DNA of 64,000 nt. Origin: Bombardia bombarda. Taxonomy: Eukaryota; Ascomycota; Sordariomycetes; Sordariales; Lasiosphaeriaceae. The stretch is taken from positions 992,001 to 1,056,000 of the forward strand of contig JAULSR010000008.1 of the NCBI GenBank assembly GCA_030512295.1. The letters run 5' to 3'. The first letter of the stretch is position 1, and every line of letters begins with the position of its first letter. Made by a program: the position numbers and the translations under genes. The notes beneath the pieces were generated by a model. It had not been told where the DNA came from. It made no database searches and worked only from the letters and a program-made list of their open reading frames with translations. This document shows positions 46,742-55,606 of this stretch, one piece after another.

Positions 46742-48037
46742 ATGGCGCCCCCCTGGACATCAACCCTCCGCCCACGCCCAACCACCACAACCACTGCCTA
46801 CATCACCATCGGGGCCATCAGCATCTCCGTCGGCATCCTCCTCGGCTCCCTCATAGCCCAGTCCGCCTGCCGTCCCCGCAAAACAAAATGCATCCCCTCC
46901 CCCCTTGAAAGCCTCCCCCCCGACGCAGAAAACACCTCTCTTCCCTACCCGCCGCACATCCTCCCCGGCAGCCGCGACGTGTCCACCCCCTACGGCACCA
47001 TCAAAGTCTTTGAATGGGGCCCGCCCGCGGGCGAGAAAGTGCTGCTCATGCACGGCATCAGCGCGCCCTGCCTCACGCTCGCCAACGCGGCCGAGGAGCT
47101 CGTCTCGAAAGGCTACCGCGTCATGCTCTTTGACTTTTTCGGGAGAGGGTATTCCGACGCGCCGGCGGACGTGCCGTATGATTCGCGCCTGTACGCGAGC
47201 CAGATCCTGCTGGTGCTGGCGTCGTCGCCGCTGGCGTGGACGGGCGACGACGGTTTCCATCTGGTGGGGTACTCGCTGGGGGGCGGGGTGGCGGTGTCGT
47301 TTGCGCGGTACTTTGGGCACATGGTGAGGAGTTTGGTGTTGGTGGCGGGCGCGGGGTTGATCAGGCGCGGGCATGTGGGGTGGAGGAGCAGGGTGTTGTA
47401 TGAGGACGGGTGGTTGCCGGAGTGGGTGAGGGAGGGGATGGTGAGGAGGAGGATTGCGCCGGCGGGGAGGCAGGGCGAGACGGAGGTGGATGAGGCGGGG
47501 ATGGCTGGTGAGGAGGTGAGGGAGGAGGGGAGGGAGGAGGGGAGGGAGGAGGGGAGGGAGGAGGGGAGGCAGAGGAACAGTGATGCGAGCGGGGGGGACT
47601 CGTATGATAATGCGCTGTTGTTGAAGGGGAGTCCGGGGCTCACGGTGTCGTCGGTGTTGGCGTGGCAGTTGAAGTTTCATCGGGGGTTTGTGCCGGCGTT
47701 TATGAGCAGCATTCGGCATGCGCCCATCTACGAGAGGCGCGAGGACTGGTTGGCCTTGGGGAAGTTGTTGGCTGCCAGGAGGGAGGGGGTGCTGGTTGAA
47801 GGGACTGAGGGATCTGTGCTGCTGCCCCCGCCGGGACTGAGAGGCGGCAGGGTGCTGCTGGTGCTGGGCACGTCGGATACTGTTATTGTCCAGGAGGAGC
47901 TGATCCATGATGCGACGGCTGTTCTTGGGGAAGACGGGTTTGAGGCTGTGTTGCTGGACTGTGGCCATGAGATTATCATGACCAAGGCGGTCGAGGTGGC
48001 TAATGTGGCGGCCAACTTTTGGAAGGCGACGACGTGA
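46742..48037 (+). CDS. Membrane-anchored alpha/beta hydrolase
   Basis: Serine hydrolase of the alpha/beta fold, substrate unknown. One exon, 431 aa. A hydrophobic segment near residues 19-41 (AYITIGAISISVGILLGSLI) suggests an N-terminal signal anchor. The core shows the oxyanion strand VLLMHGISAP, DFFGRGYSDAP, the nucleophile elbow GYSLGG (Ser178), a late acidic strand VLLVLGTSDT and the catalytic His in LLDCGHEI. A cap region at about residues 255-280 is expanded by a 12-bp repeat giving REEG four times, next to other acidic residues. Overall order agrees with esterase or epoxide-hydrolase-like proteins. The repeat probably varies in number between strains. Confidence 0.85.
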   Translation: MAPPWTSTLRPRPTTTTTAYITIGAISISVGILLGSLIAQSACRPRKTKCIPSPLESLPPDAENTSLPYPPHILPGSRDVSTPYGTIKVFEWGPPAGEKVLLMHGISAPCLTLANAAEELVSKGYRVMLFDFFGRGYSDAPADVPYDSRLYASQILLVLASSPLAWTGDDGFHLVGYSLGGGVAVSFARYFGHMVRSLVLVAGAGLIRRGHVGWRSRVLYEDGWLPEWVREGMVRRRIAPAGRQGETEVDEAGMAGEEVREEGREEGREEGREEGRQRNSDASGGDSYDNALLLKGSPGLTVSSVLAWQLKFHRGFVPAFMSSIRHAPIYERREDWLALGKLLAARREGVLVEGTEGSVLLPPPGLRGGRVLLVLGTSDTVIVQEELIHDATAVLGEDGFEAVLLDCGHEIIMTKAVEVANVAANFWKATT

Positions 48038-48532
48038 TGCGATGTAACGAGGCACGAGGATTTATATAGAGATTATATATTTATATGAGCAATGTCCGTC
48101 CCAAGACGGCTGGTTTTGGAAAGTATGCATATATCAGTATTGAATGCGCATAATCAGAGAAGTATTTTGACTTGGTAAAACCTGTGCGTCAAACCCCCCC
48201 CCCCCCCCCCCCAGGACTCCATTCGTCGCGGCACAGCTTCAGCCGCACGAAAGGGGTAAGCCACAGCGCAACCCTACTGTCACAGCCCCTGAACAAATTT
48301 GTCAAATGATAAATAAGCAAGAGCTGTCGATTGCTCCTACACCGAGATCACGCATGAAACAACAGCTATCCGTACATAGTACCTTTTATCCAAACGGAGA
48401 AGACTACCTAATATCCTAAATACCTATATTATATTATATTGCGACCTGCCTTCCTACACACCCAGGAAGGAAAGGCCAAGATGGCATCGAGCCTCCAGCA
48501 CATGTCCCCTCCACCTGTACAACCATGGTCGA
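48038..48532. other. 3' region between convergent genes
   Basis: A 495-bp spacer with a 19-bp C homopolymer (48194-48212) and AT-rich TATATTATATTATATT at about 48424-48440. No gene is seen. Confidence 0.6.
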
Positions 48533-49664
48533 TCACTTCGTCTTCGCACGCTCAATGGGAGGCCCTGGTTTAGTTGCGCTGATAGCTAGGTAGCGCCAGT
48601 GCTTTTGGTACAGGTATCCTTGCGCTCCAGCGACAGTGTTGGGGAAAAGCCGTTCGAGGTGGAACAGCTTGATGAAGAAGTAGGGGATGAAGGCAAAGAC
48701 AAAGGACAGGCGCAACATTGGGCGGATATTGGCAGAAAGATCTTGCACCACCACGTCCTCGAATCCGGCGTCCTCGAGTATCTGCTTGTAGAAGCCAGGG
48801 TGGGAACGGGCATTTGTTAGCATTGCAGCATAATAATTAACGGTGGCCATGTCCTCGAAAGCGCGTGGCACCTCCTTAGGGGCCTCGAGCTCATTATCGT
48901 ACTCGTGCATAACGACGCGGCTACCTGGCCTCAAAATGCGGTAGAAACCGGCCAGCACGGCCTCAAGATTATTAGCATGAACGAAGGTCTCACAGGTATA
49001 TACGCCGTCGTACGACTCGTCGGGAATAGACTCGAGGTGGTGGTAATCCATCCTCTGCACCGTGACCTATTTTGGTGGGAGACGCGCGGCGGCAATGTTT
49101 TACCTCGCCCATTTGACGTGGTTTTCGACGAAATCGAAGGCGGTAACGCGCAGACCGCGCTTGGCCATATAGATGGCGACATGTCCAACACCGCATCCAG
49201 CATCGATAACCTTTGACCCCTCGGGGAGATTCAAGTTATCGAAAAGCTTGGCCTCCATAGCACGTAGAGCGCGGCCGATAGGGAACGGCCAGTAGGTTCC
49301 TGGCTCATAGTATCCAAAATGCCGTGTTCCGCCGAGCTACAGTTTATATCCTGTCACGGGCCTAGCCCGCTCCTAGGCGTGGAATAGCTCGTGGGGTACT
49401 AGCGCCTTGGCGCCAAGGCACTAGCACGTGGCAGCCCCTTAGTCAGCATCTTAGTCAGCACCTTAGTCAGCCTTCCCAGGGATAAAACCCTGGCTTGGGC
49501 ACCCGGATAGTTAGTTCCGGCGTGCAACCACAATTATCACAAAGTGCACTCAAGGTTCAGCCCGTCACATATCCAATCCGAGACTCCAGAGACATGTAGT
49601 ACGATTCAAGCATCCGGTTGTCGTCGATGATAGGACGAGTGGAGTCAAAGCTTAAAGTGGCCAT
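48533..49664 (-). pseudogene. SAM-dependent methyltransferase pseudogene, LTR-disrupted
   Basis: Ancestral class I methyltransferase, related to sterol/UbiE-type small-molecule enzymes. It starts at ATG 49664 (MATLSFDSTRPIIDD) and reads to RIGY, where a solo LTR (49352-49569) interrupts it. After the LTR the frame resumes: LGGTRHFGYYEPGTYWPF, motif I VIDAGCGVGHVA, then TAFDFVENHVKWAR. Three in-frame stops remain: TAG at 49339-49337, TAA at 49102-49100 and TAG at 49069-49067. Each is what a CpA to TpA change of a Gln codon would give. From there the frame is intact to the end (MDYHHLESIPDESYDGVY, YRILRPGSRVVMHEYDNE). No sound intron removes the stops: the GT-AG pair around the last two is only 37 bp and out of phase. 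The locus cannot make a full enzyme. Confidence 0.88.
49352..49569 (-). mobile_element. Solo LTR of a retrotransposon, 5-bp target duplication
   Basis: 218 bp that begin TGTGACGGGC and end GCCCGTGACA on the minus strand, so TG...CA ends with a 10-bp imperfect terminal inverted repeat. It is flanked by perfect 5-bp duplications GGATA (49347-49351 and 49570-49574). This is the signature of integrase-mediated insertion followed by LTR-LTR recombination. Inside are repeated TGCTGACTAAG units and a GGCGCCAAGGCGC palindromic block. It sits in the coding sequence of the methyltransferase pseudogene. No internal gag/pol sequence is present. Confidence 0.9.
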
Positions 49665-50263
49665 TGGGGATCGTATAGTGGCCGTCGGGCTCGATCGGTC
49701 GGGCTCGATCGGTTGGGTTCGGACGAAGGGAGCGGATGGCTGGCGGTAGGGTCGCTATAGTCCTAAATAATCTGGGCAACTAGGCCCGTCAACACTGGCT
49801 CCCATGCGGCGAAGGGCGAACGGGGGAGAAGAACGCGTTACCTGAACTAGCCGTAGAGTATTATATACTAAGGTATATAAACAAGTTGCCGTGGATTAAT
49901 CTTATGGTCGAGTTGATAATAAGTAACCACTAGACCAGCAGAGAGAGGTTTCAAATCGAAGAAAAAATTGAGATTGAGCAAATGTGCACCAGCGTATACC
50001 AGGGTATTAGTAGTCTTAAGAATCAAGCTACTGTAGTGGTATGGGTAAATAAAACCTGTGGAGCAGGTATTGACAAGGGAGGTGCCAGGGTTGGGCGTGT
50101 GCGCGCAAGGGTTGGAAAAGGTACGTAAGCCGCAGTACCTGACATGGGGTTTTTTTTTTCGCCCGCAACCATAGTAGTTTATTTCCCCCCCTCCTATGCG
50201 GCCCCTAGTGTACACTACACACGCCCCTGCCCCACAGCTAACGCCCCACACTTTGACAATTAC
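49665..50263. other. Spacer between the two LTR copies
   Basis: About 600 bp, holding the former promoter of the methyltransferase pseudogene (a GGTCGGGCTCGATC repeat near 49683-49711) and AT-rich DNA. No gag, protease or reverse transcriptase motif is seen, so the two LTRs do not bound one element. Confidence 0.55.
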
Positions 50264-50498
50264 CATAAACGGGCTGAACCTTGGGTGTATCTTATGATAA
50301 TCGTGGTTGCACGTCAGAGCTAACTATCCGGGCGGCCAGGCCAGGATTTTATCCCTGGGAAGGCTGACTAAGGTGCACGGGTCAACCTGACTAACAGGTT
50401 GACTAAGGAGCTCCACATGTCACGTGCTAGTGCTTGGCGCCAAGGCGCTAGTATCCCACGAACTATTCTACACATAGGAGCGGGCTACGCCCGTGACA
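50264..50498 (+). mobile_element. Diverged second solo LTR, opposite orientation
   Basis: Clearly related along its whole length to the LTR at 49352-49569 but on the plus strand. Shared blocks include GGGCTGAACCTTG, GTGGTTGCACG, CTAACTATCCGGG, TTTTATCCCTGGGAAGG and CTTGGCGCCAAGGCGCTAG. The right end GCCCGTGACA is intact; the left end is decayed (CATAAACGGGC for TGTGACGGGC) and an extra insertion lies near 50372-50395. Many differences are C/T or G/A. No target duplication is clear, so it is the older copy. Confidence 0.85.
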
Positions 50499-51047
50499 CC
50501 GGTATTGACAACAAGTCAAAGGCTATCTTTGATAAGCGAGGGAACTGTTGTTGTCTATGGAACCACCAGCTTAGTATATTATCCTCGGGCAAAATCCGTT
50601 CCTAAAAGAGCTAATCCAGCGAGGAATGCGTTGTTTATTACGGTCGAGGCGCTCGCGATTAATTCGGAAACTTGGGAGCTATCGGGGGTGCCGCGGAAGC
50701 CGTCAAGCAGGCCGGAAAGGTCAAGCATCACGAAGTAAATAAGACAAGCTTCAATGACAGGGTCTTGGTGTTATGGCCAACTTAGCTAACTAGCGACAGG
50801 ATCATCTGTTCTTCGCACTTAAACTTGACGACGCTCATGTGTGAAATAAACCCTGGAACTAACCCTTGGCAGTAAGCCCCAGCTAGCAACCGCCAACCCG
50901 TCATTCCGGACGCACTGAACTGCCGCCAGCACCCCACCAAGGCTGAGAAGGAAATTTCCCAGCATCCCTGCAATTGGCTTCGACGGAGAAACACCATTCT
51001 CAGCAAGCACAATCGTCCTCACGCCAGCCACAGCGTTTCTTGTCAAA
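50499..51047. other. Gene-poor stretch with a possible decayed fragment
   Basis: On the plus strand about 50666-50760 reads GNLGAIGGAAEAVKQAGKV with a stop just upstream, which has the look of coding DNA but no identifiable family or start. The final 100 bp are the leader of RRP43. Confidence 0.4.
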
Positions 51048-52163
51048 ATGGCAACCGCAGCCCCCGCAGCCCCCCCCGCCTTGGGCTTCGCGCGGCCGAC
51101 GTTCGCCAAGCTGTCGCCGCACCCGTACCTCCTCACGAACCTCACACCGCAGTCGCCGTCGGACACGCCCTGCCGCACCAACGGGCGCGCCCCGCACGAG
51201 GCCCGCCCCATGCACATTCACACCTCGTCGCTCTCACACGCCCACGGCAGCGCGCTCGTGCGCACCGGTGATACCACCGTCGTGTGCGGCGTGCGCGCCG
51301 AGGTGCTGCCCGTCTCCAGCATCCCGCAGTTCCGCCCGCGCACCCACCTGTCGGCCCACAACGCCAGCGAGACGGAGGGCCGGGGCGAGCTCAAGGACTA
51401 CGACCTGCTCGTGCCCAACATCGAGCTGGCCACGGGATGCGCGCCGCAGTTTTTGCCTGGCGTGCCGCCCACCACCCTGGCCCAGACGGTCAGCACCCGC
51501 ATCTACTCCCTGCTGCACAGCTGTCGCGTCGTCGACCCGGCCGACCTGCGCATCTGGTGCGACCCGTCACCGTCGGGTGCGGCCGCCGGTGAAAGGGACG
51601 AGAAGATGGACACAGACGACAACGAGGACCAACGGGAGCAAGAAGGCGAGGAAGAGAACCAACCACAGCTCATGGCGTACTGGGTTCTGTACATCGACCT
51701 GCTTTTCGTGTCTTTCGACGGCAACCCGTTCGACGCGGCGTGGGCCGCGGTGCTGGCCGCCCTGCGCGACACCAAGCTGCCGCAGGCCCGCTGGGACCCG
51801 GACCGCGAGATGGCCATCTGCTCGTCGCGCGCCAAGACGACGCCGCTGCGGGTGTCGGGCCTGCCGGTCGCCTGCACGGCCGCCGTCTTTCTCAAGAAGG
51901 AGCACGCTGAGACGGCGACGAGCACCACGGGCGAGAACAACCGGCACTGGATCCTGCTGGACCCGGACAGGCTAGAGGAGAGCCTGTGCGGCGAGACGGT
52001 CACGATGGCGGTGGATTGTAGTGGGGAGGGCGGGGAGGTGAGAATAAAGAGCATTGAGAAGCTGGGGGGCACGGTGGTGGGCAGAGAGCTGATGAGGGGG
52101 CTCGCGGGGGTGGCGGAGAAGAGGTGGAGGGAGGTTAGGGATGCTTTGGGGGTGAATGTGTAG
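51048..52163 (+). CDS. RRP43: Exosome core subunit Rrp43 (RNase PH-like)
   Basis: Ring subunit of the RNA exosome, active as a scaffold in 3'-5' RNA processing and decay in nucleus and cytosol. One exon, 371 aa. RNase PH-fold blocks are visible: TNGRAPHEARP, SALVRTGDTTVVCGVRAEV and DLLVPNIELATGC, with the second half WVLYIDLLFVSFDGNPFDAAW. The usual phosphate-binding and catalytic residues of bacterial RNase PH are not kept, as expected for eukaryotic exosome subunits. An acidic insertion at about residues 178-208 (KMDTDDNEDQREQEGEEEN) is likely a disordered loop. The start has AAAATGG context and matches the usual N-terminal length. Confidence 0.92.
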   Translation: MATAAPAAPPALGFARPTFAKLSPHPYLLTNLTPQSPSDTPCRTNGRAPHEARPMHIHTSSLSHAHGSALVRTGDTTVVCGVRAEVLPVSSIPQFRPRTHLSAHNASETEGRGELKDYDLLVPNIELATGCAPQFLPGVPPTTLAQTVSTRIYSLLHSCRVVDPADLRIWCDPSPSGAAAGERDEKMDTDDNEDQREQEGEEENQPQLMAYWVLYIDLLFVSFDGNPFDAAWAAVLAALRDTKLPQARWDPDREMAICSSRAKTTPLRVSGLPVACTAAVFLKKEHAETATSTTGENNRHWILLDPDRLEESLCGETVTMAVDCSGEGGEVRIKSIEKLGGTVVGRELMRGLAGVAEKRWREVRDALGVNV

Positions 52164-53377
52164 TAGGTGTGTAGGGGAGGGAGGATGTGGCATGCCCGGG
52201 ATGCATGGTGGATGATGGAGGAGGTTGGTGGTTTGATACCCATAAAATGAACAAAATGGACACAAAACGGACATATGGTAGATATCCATGTCGAAAGCCT
52301 ACCTATTTACTTGTCCATCTGCCTTGCTCATTCGATTCGATGAATGGCTTGTGATGTGGACGGAGGGACTCTATATGACGCCGAAAGGCTGAATTTAGAC
52401 ACTGTTTTCTTAAGAACGGGGTGTGATGAGCATCATCAAAATGAGCATATTCACTGCCTTAGATAGGGACAGTTGAAACAGTACCTACTTGACTATAGTA
52501 AACATAGAGTCGACATCGGTGAAGCTTGTGGCAGTGACGATTGAGCATGCTTCTGTAGGCTGAAAGAATGTAGAGCTTTGATTCCAAGTGCAACAATGAC
52601 CCGGTGTACGGAGTAAAGCGAGTGCAGTAAACATCCTGATCTGCCTCTGAAGAGCAGGTCATTTCTGTTCGTTCGCCAATATTGAAGCGTACGAACTGAA
52701 TTGACTACCTACGCAAACTCCTCACATTACATCTAATTGCGGCGTCATCTCAGTCAAAACGGCACCGAGGCCGACCAGTACATATGTAGAGAGCAAGCAA
52801 GGTAGAGCACACGTAGAAGAGACTTTGTGAGAATCACATAGCCGCCGATGCAGCCGCAAATATCTACGATTCAAGGTCAAGAAATGAGTCAAGACGGCAG
52901 AGGTTGTGTCCGCGCTTTCGACCCGCCCTTACAGATTGTGATTCTAGAGCAGGAGATACAGGAGGACAGATCAATCTGCCGCCCAACATAAAAGCCCTAA
53001 TGAAAGGACTTCCTGTCGCCCGCAATGCTGTTGAAAGAGCAGCAACCGCGAGGCTCCGTTGGGCGGTGGTTTTGTTTTTCTAAAAAGAGAAATTTGCACG
53101 AAAGCGAGAGAGCTAAGTAATGGATTTCTGAGCGGCCCGTGCACAAGCTACCCCCAACCAACAAAATGCGGGCCGAGGATTGACCGGCTCACGGCTTGGG
53201 CTCCACCAACAAACCTCCCTTTCCCCCTTTCCACTTCCTTTAAATTTCTGCTGCCGCCTGCCTCTCCTTTGGCTTCCTCTCAATCTTCCCAACCAAAGAA
53301 ACATCTGCGCGCACTGCCTTGGATTCTGTGGGCTGTCTTAGCAACCACAGACTGATTGCTGTTCCATGTAATTAATC
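52164..53377. other. Spacer between tandem genes
   Basis: About 1.2 kb with no convincing frame on either strand. The part before 53378 is CT-rich (CCTTTCCACTTCC) and is probably the leader and promoter of the Rab escort protein gene. Confidence 0.55.
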
Positions 53378-55150
53378 ATGGCGGAATCTTTGAGCGACAC
53401 CCTCTGGGATGTCGTCATCTGCGGCACCGGGCTGCCGCAGTCCCTTCTTGCTTTGTAAGATTACACCGCTCGCTGTTTGCCTCTGTTTGCCCGTCTGACT
53501 GACTTAGCTGTTCCCCTCCTTGAAGATCACTCTCGCGATCTGATAAGAAAATCCTGCACATAGACCCGAATGAGTACTATGGCGGTGCAGAGGCCGCATT
53601 CAGTCTGCAAGAGGCAGGGACGTGGGTCAACCGTCTCTCCTTGCCCACCGAGGCTGGCTCCACCCGTGGTGTCTTTAGAGCTGCCTCCATCACCAAACCC
53701 CCAACCGCCAGCACGTCCCTTTCTTTTCCGCGCGCATATTCGCTGGCCCTCGCACCGCAGTTCATCCACGCCCGCTCAGAGCTGCTATCCCAATTGGTTT
53801 CTTCTCGAGCGTACCGGCAGGTCGAATTCCTCGCCGTCGGATCTTTCTTCATCATCAAGCCGGCCTCAGCCCCTACCTCTGCGAAGCCCACCATCGTCCG
53901 CATCCCATCTACCCGAGAGGATGTCTTTTCCACAACCGCCATCTCCGCCAAGGCGAAACGCGTTCTGATGAAGTTTCTGAAGTTCGTGGTGGCTTACGAC
54001 AGCGACCCCCAGACAGAGTTGTGGCAACAGCATGCGGACACCCCGCTGGCCGATTTCCTACACGAGCACTTCAAGATGGATGCCGAGTTGCAGACGTACA
54101 TTACTACCCTCACCCTTTCACTGGACGGACGGATAAGCACCAAAGATGGACTCGCCGTTATCCATCGGCATCTCTCCTCGATGGGTGTGTTTGGTCTGGG
54201 ATTCGCTGCGATATACCCAAAGTGGGGTGGCCTCTCAGAGATTGCCCAGGTGTCGTGTCGGGCGGGCGCTGTCGGTGGGGCTATCTACATGCTTGGGACT
54301 GGCATTAAGAATACGACTACCACTGACGGTGAAATTCGGTTGGAGCTGACGAGTGGCGATAGCGTCAAAACTCGGATGCTGGTGCGAGGTGACGAGACCG
54401 TTGGCGGCGAAGTAGGAATCAGCAGGCTGGTGGCCGTCATTGATTCCACTTTGAAGACGCTGTTCGAGGTCGTGGTTGAAGGGGCGCCCGCTCCGGGCGT
54501 CGCAGTCATTGCCTTACCGGCCGGAGCTGTGACGACCGCAGGTGGGAAGGTATCCGACAGCCCGGTCTACGTGCTTGCGCATTCCAGCGACACTGGGGAA
54601 TGCCCTGTTAATCAGAGTAAGCTTCTGCCCCTCATTTCCTTCTGCAACCCCCACGAGTTCCATGATGATCAACATTTCGAATACTTATCTACATTGTCTG
54701 AGCTTCGGCCATGGCGAAAACAACCTCTGACATTCTGATGTGTTCTCCTATTCATTTACCAAAATCACTTGCCGTTGATGGACTTGGGATCAATGCTAAT
54801 ACTGGAGATTAATAGGTGTTTTATACTTGACCACACTGTCAACAACGGACTCCAAGGACGTCCTTCAAGCGGCCCTTGGTTCCTTCCTGACTGCTGTCAG
54901 TGAAGATCGGGTGCCTGATGTTCTTTACGAACTGTACTACGAACAAGACCTAGGATCAGTAGAAAGCCAGACGGAGGATATGATTTTCCACTTTCCTGGT
55001 CCATCTCTTTCGCTGTCCTTTGATGATAGGACACTGGGCCCCGTTCGCGAGGCTTGGGAGAAAATATCTGGCGGGGAAGCGGTCGAGCCGGACTACATGA
55101 TCTTCACTGATCGAGAAGGCGCCCTGGATGATGACGATGTTTACGATTAA
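53378..55150 (+). CDS. MRS6: Rab escort protein (Rab geranylgeranyltransferase component A)
   Basis: Presents newly made Rab GTPases to geranylgeranyltransferase II and delivers them to membranes; GDI superfamily. Exons 53378-53454, 53526-54616 and 54816-55150 give 500 aa; introns are 71 and 199 bp. The N-terminal dinucleotide-type fold is clear: WDVVICGTGLPQSLLALSLS, then ILHIDPNEYYGGAEAAF. GDI-type blocks follow, such as RRVLMKFLKFVV-like AKRVLMKFLKFVV and FGLGFAAIYPKWGGLSEIAQ with AGAVGGAIYMLGTGI. The tail is acidic (ALDDDDVYD). In place of the GDI Rab-binding loop it has the longer Ser/Ala-rich region near residues 55-140, which favours REP over GDI. Confidence 0.92.
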
Positions 55151-55606
55151 TTGTAATACCGGTAAGGTCACGCTGTTTCCTTATACTACTACGAACTTGG
55201 AGCTAGATATGCTATAATGAATTCATTAATGTGTCTTTTTGCCTATAATAACGTGGGCTGATATGAAAGTCTTTAACTGAGCAAATTATATATGTTGTTC
55301 AAAGCTATGTCGTGAATGCAACTCCATTGTCGCCAACCAAATATCATGAGAAACCCCTGTCTGCTTCAAAAATTTCGACCCATCCCTTTCAATGCCACGT
55401 CCAGTGACAATGGCCGCAAAGATATGAAAAATCCTCCACCCCAAATTATATGAAGAATAAGTAACTTCAAAAGAACGCCCTGCTGTGACAGAGCATCCAT
55501 CCCATCCAATACCAACCAACAACCACTATGGCCCAAACGCCCAGGTGTTTTCCTATTGGCGGATTCCATTCCAAGCTCCTCAAGACCAAGTCAACTTGTC
55601 CTGCGA
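55151..55606. other. 3' region between convergent genes
   Basis: A 456-bp AT-rich spacer where MRS6 and REC8 end tail to tail. No gene is seen. Confidence 0.6.

Noticed and set aside
46760..48055. 431-aa antisense open frame opposite the hydrolase gene
   Set aside because: It mirrors the GC-rich hydrolase codons, has Pro/Arg/His-rich nonsense composition and no motif.
49067..49103. Short intron (GTAAAA...ATAG) removing two stops in the methyltransferase
   Set aside because: Only 37 bp and not a multiple of three, so the frame breaks. The enclosed codons (NIAAARLPP) match methyltransferase coding sequence.
49920..49965. tRNA-like A box (TGGTCTAGTGGTTA) on the minus strand
   Set aside because: No matching B box follows at the right distance, and the sequence does not fold into anticodon and acceptor stems. 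The GGTTTCAAATC-like piece nearby is on the opposite strand.
49352..50498. A MITE or DNA transposon with ~230-bp terminal inverted repeats
   Set aside because: The left copy alone has a perfect 5-bp target duplication and TG...CA ends, so each copy is an independent LTR, not an end of one element.
50499..50740. A small gene reading VVVYGTTSLVYYPRAKSV on the plus strand
   Set aside because: Composition is uneven, a second frame in the same DNA looks equally coding, and neither has a start or a family. More likely decayed sequence.
50974..51975. 333-aa overlapping frame in another phase of RRP43
   Set aside because: Arg/Thr/Pro-rich sequence in the +1 phase of a clear RRP43 gene; no family match.
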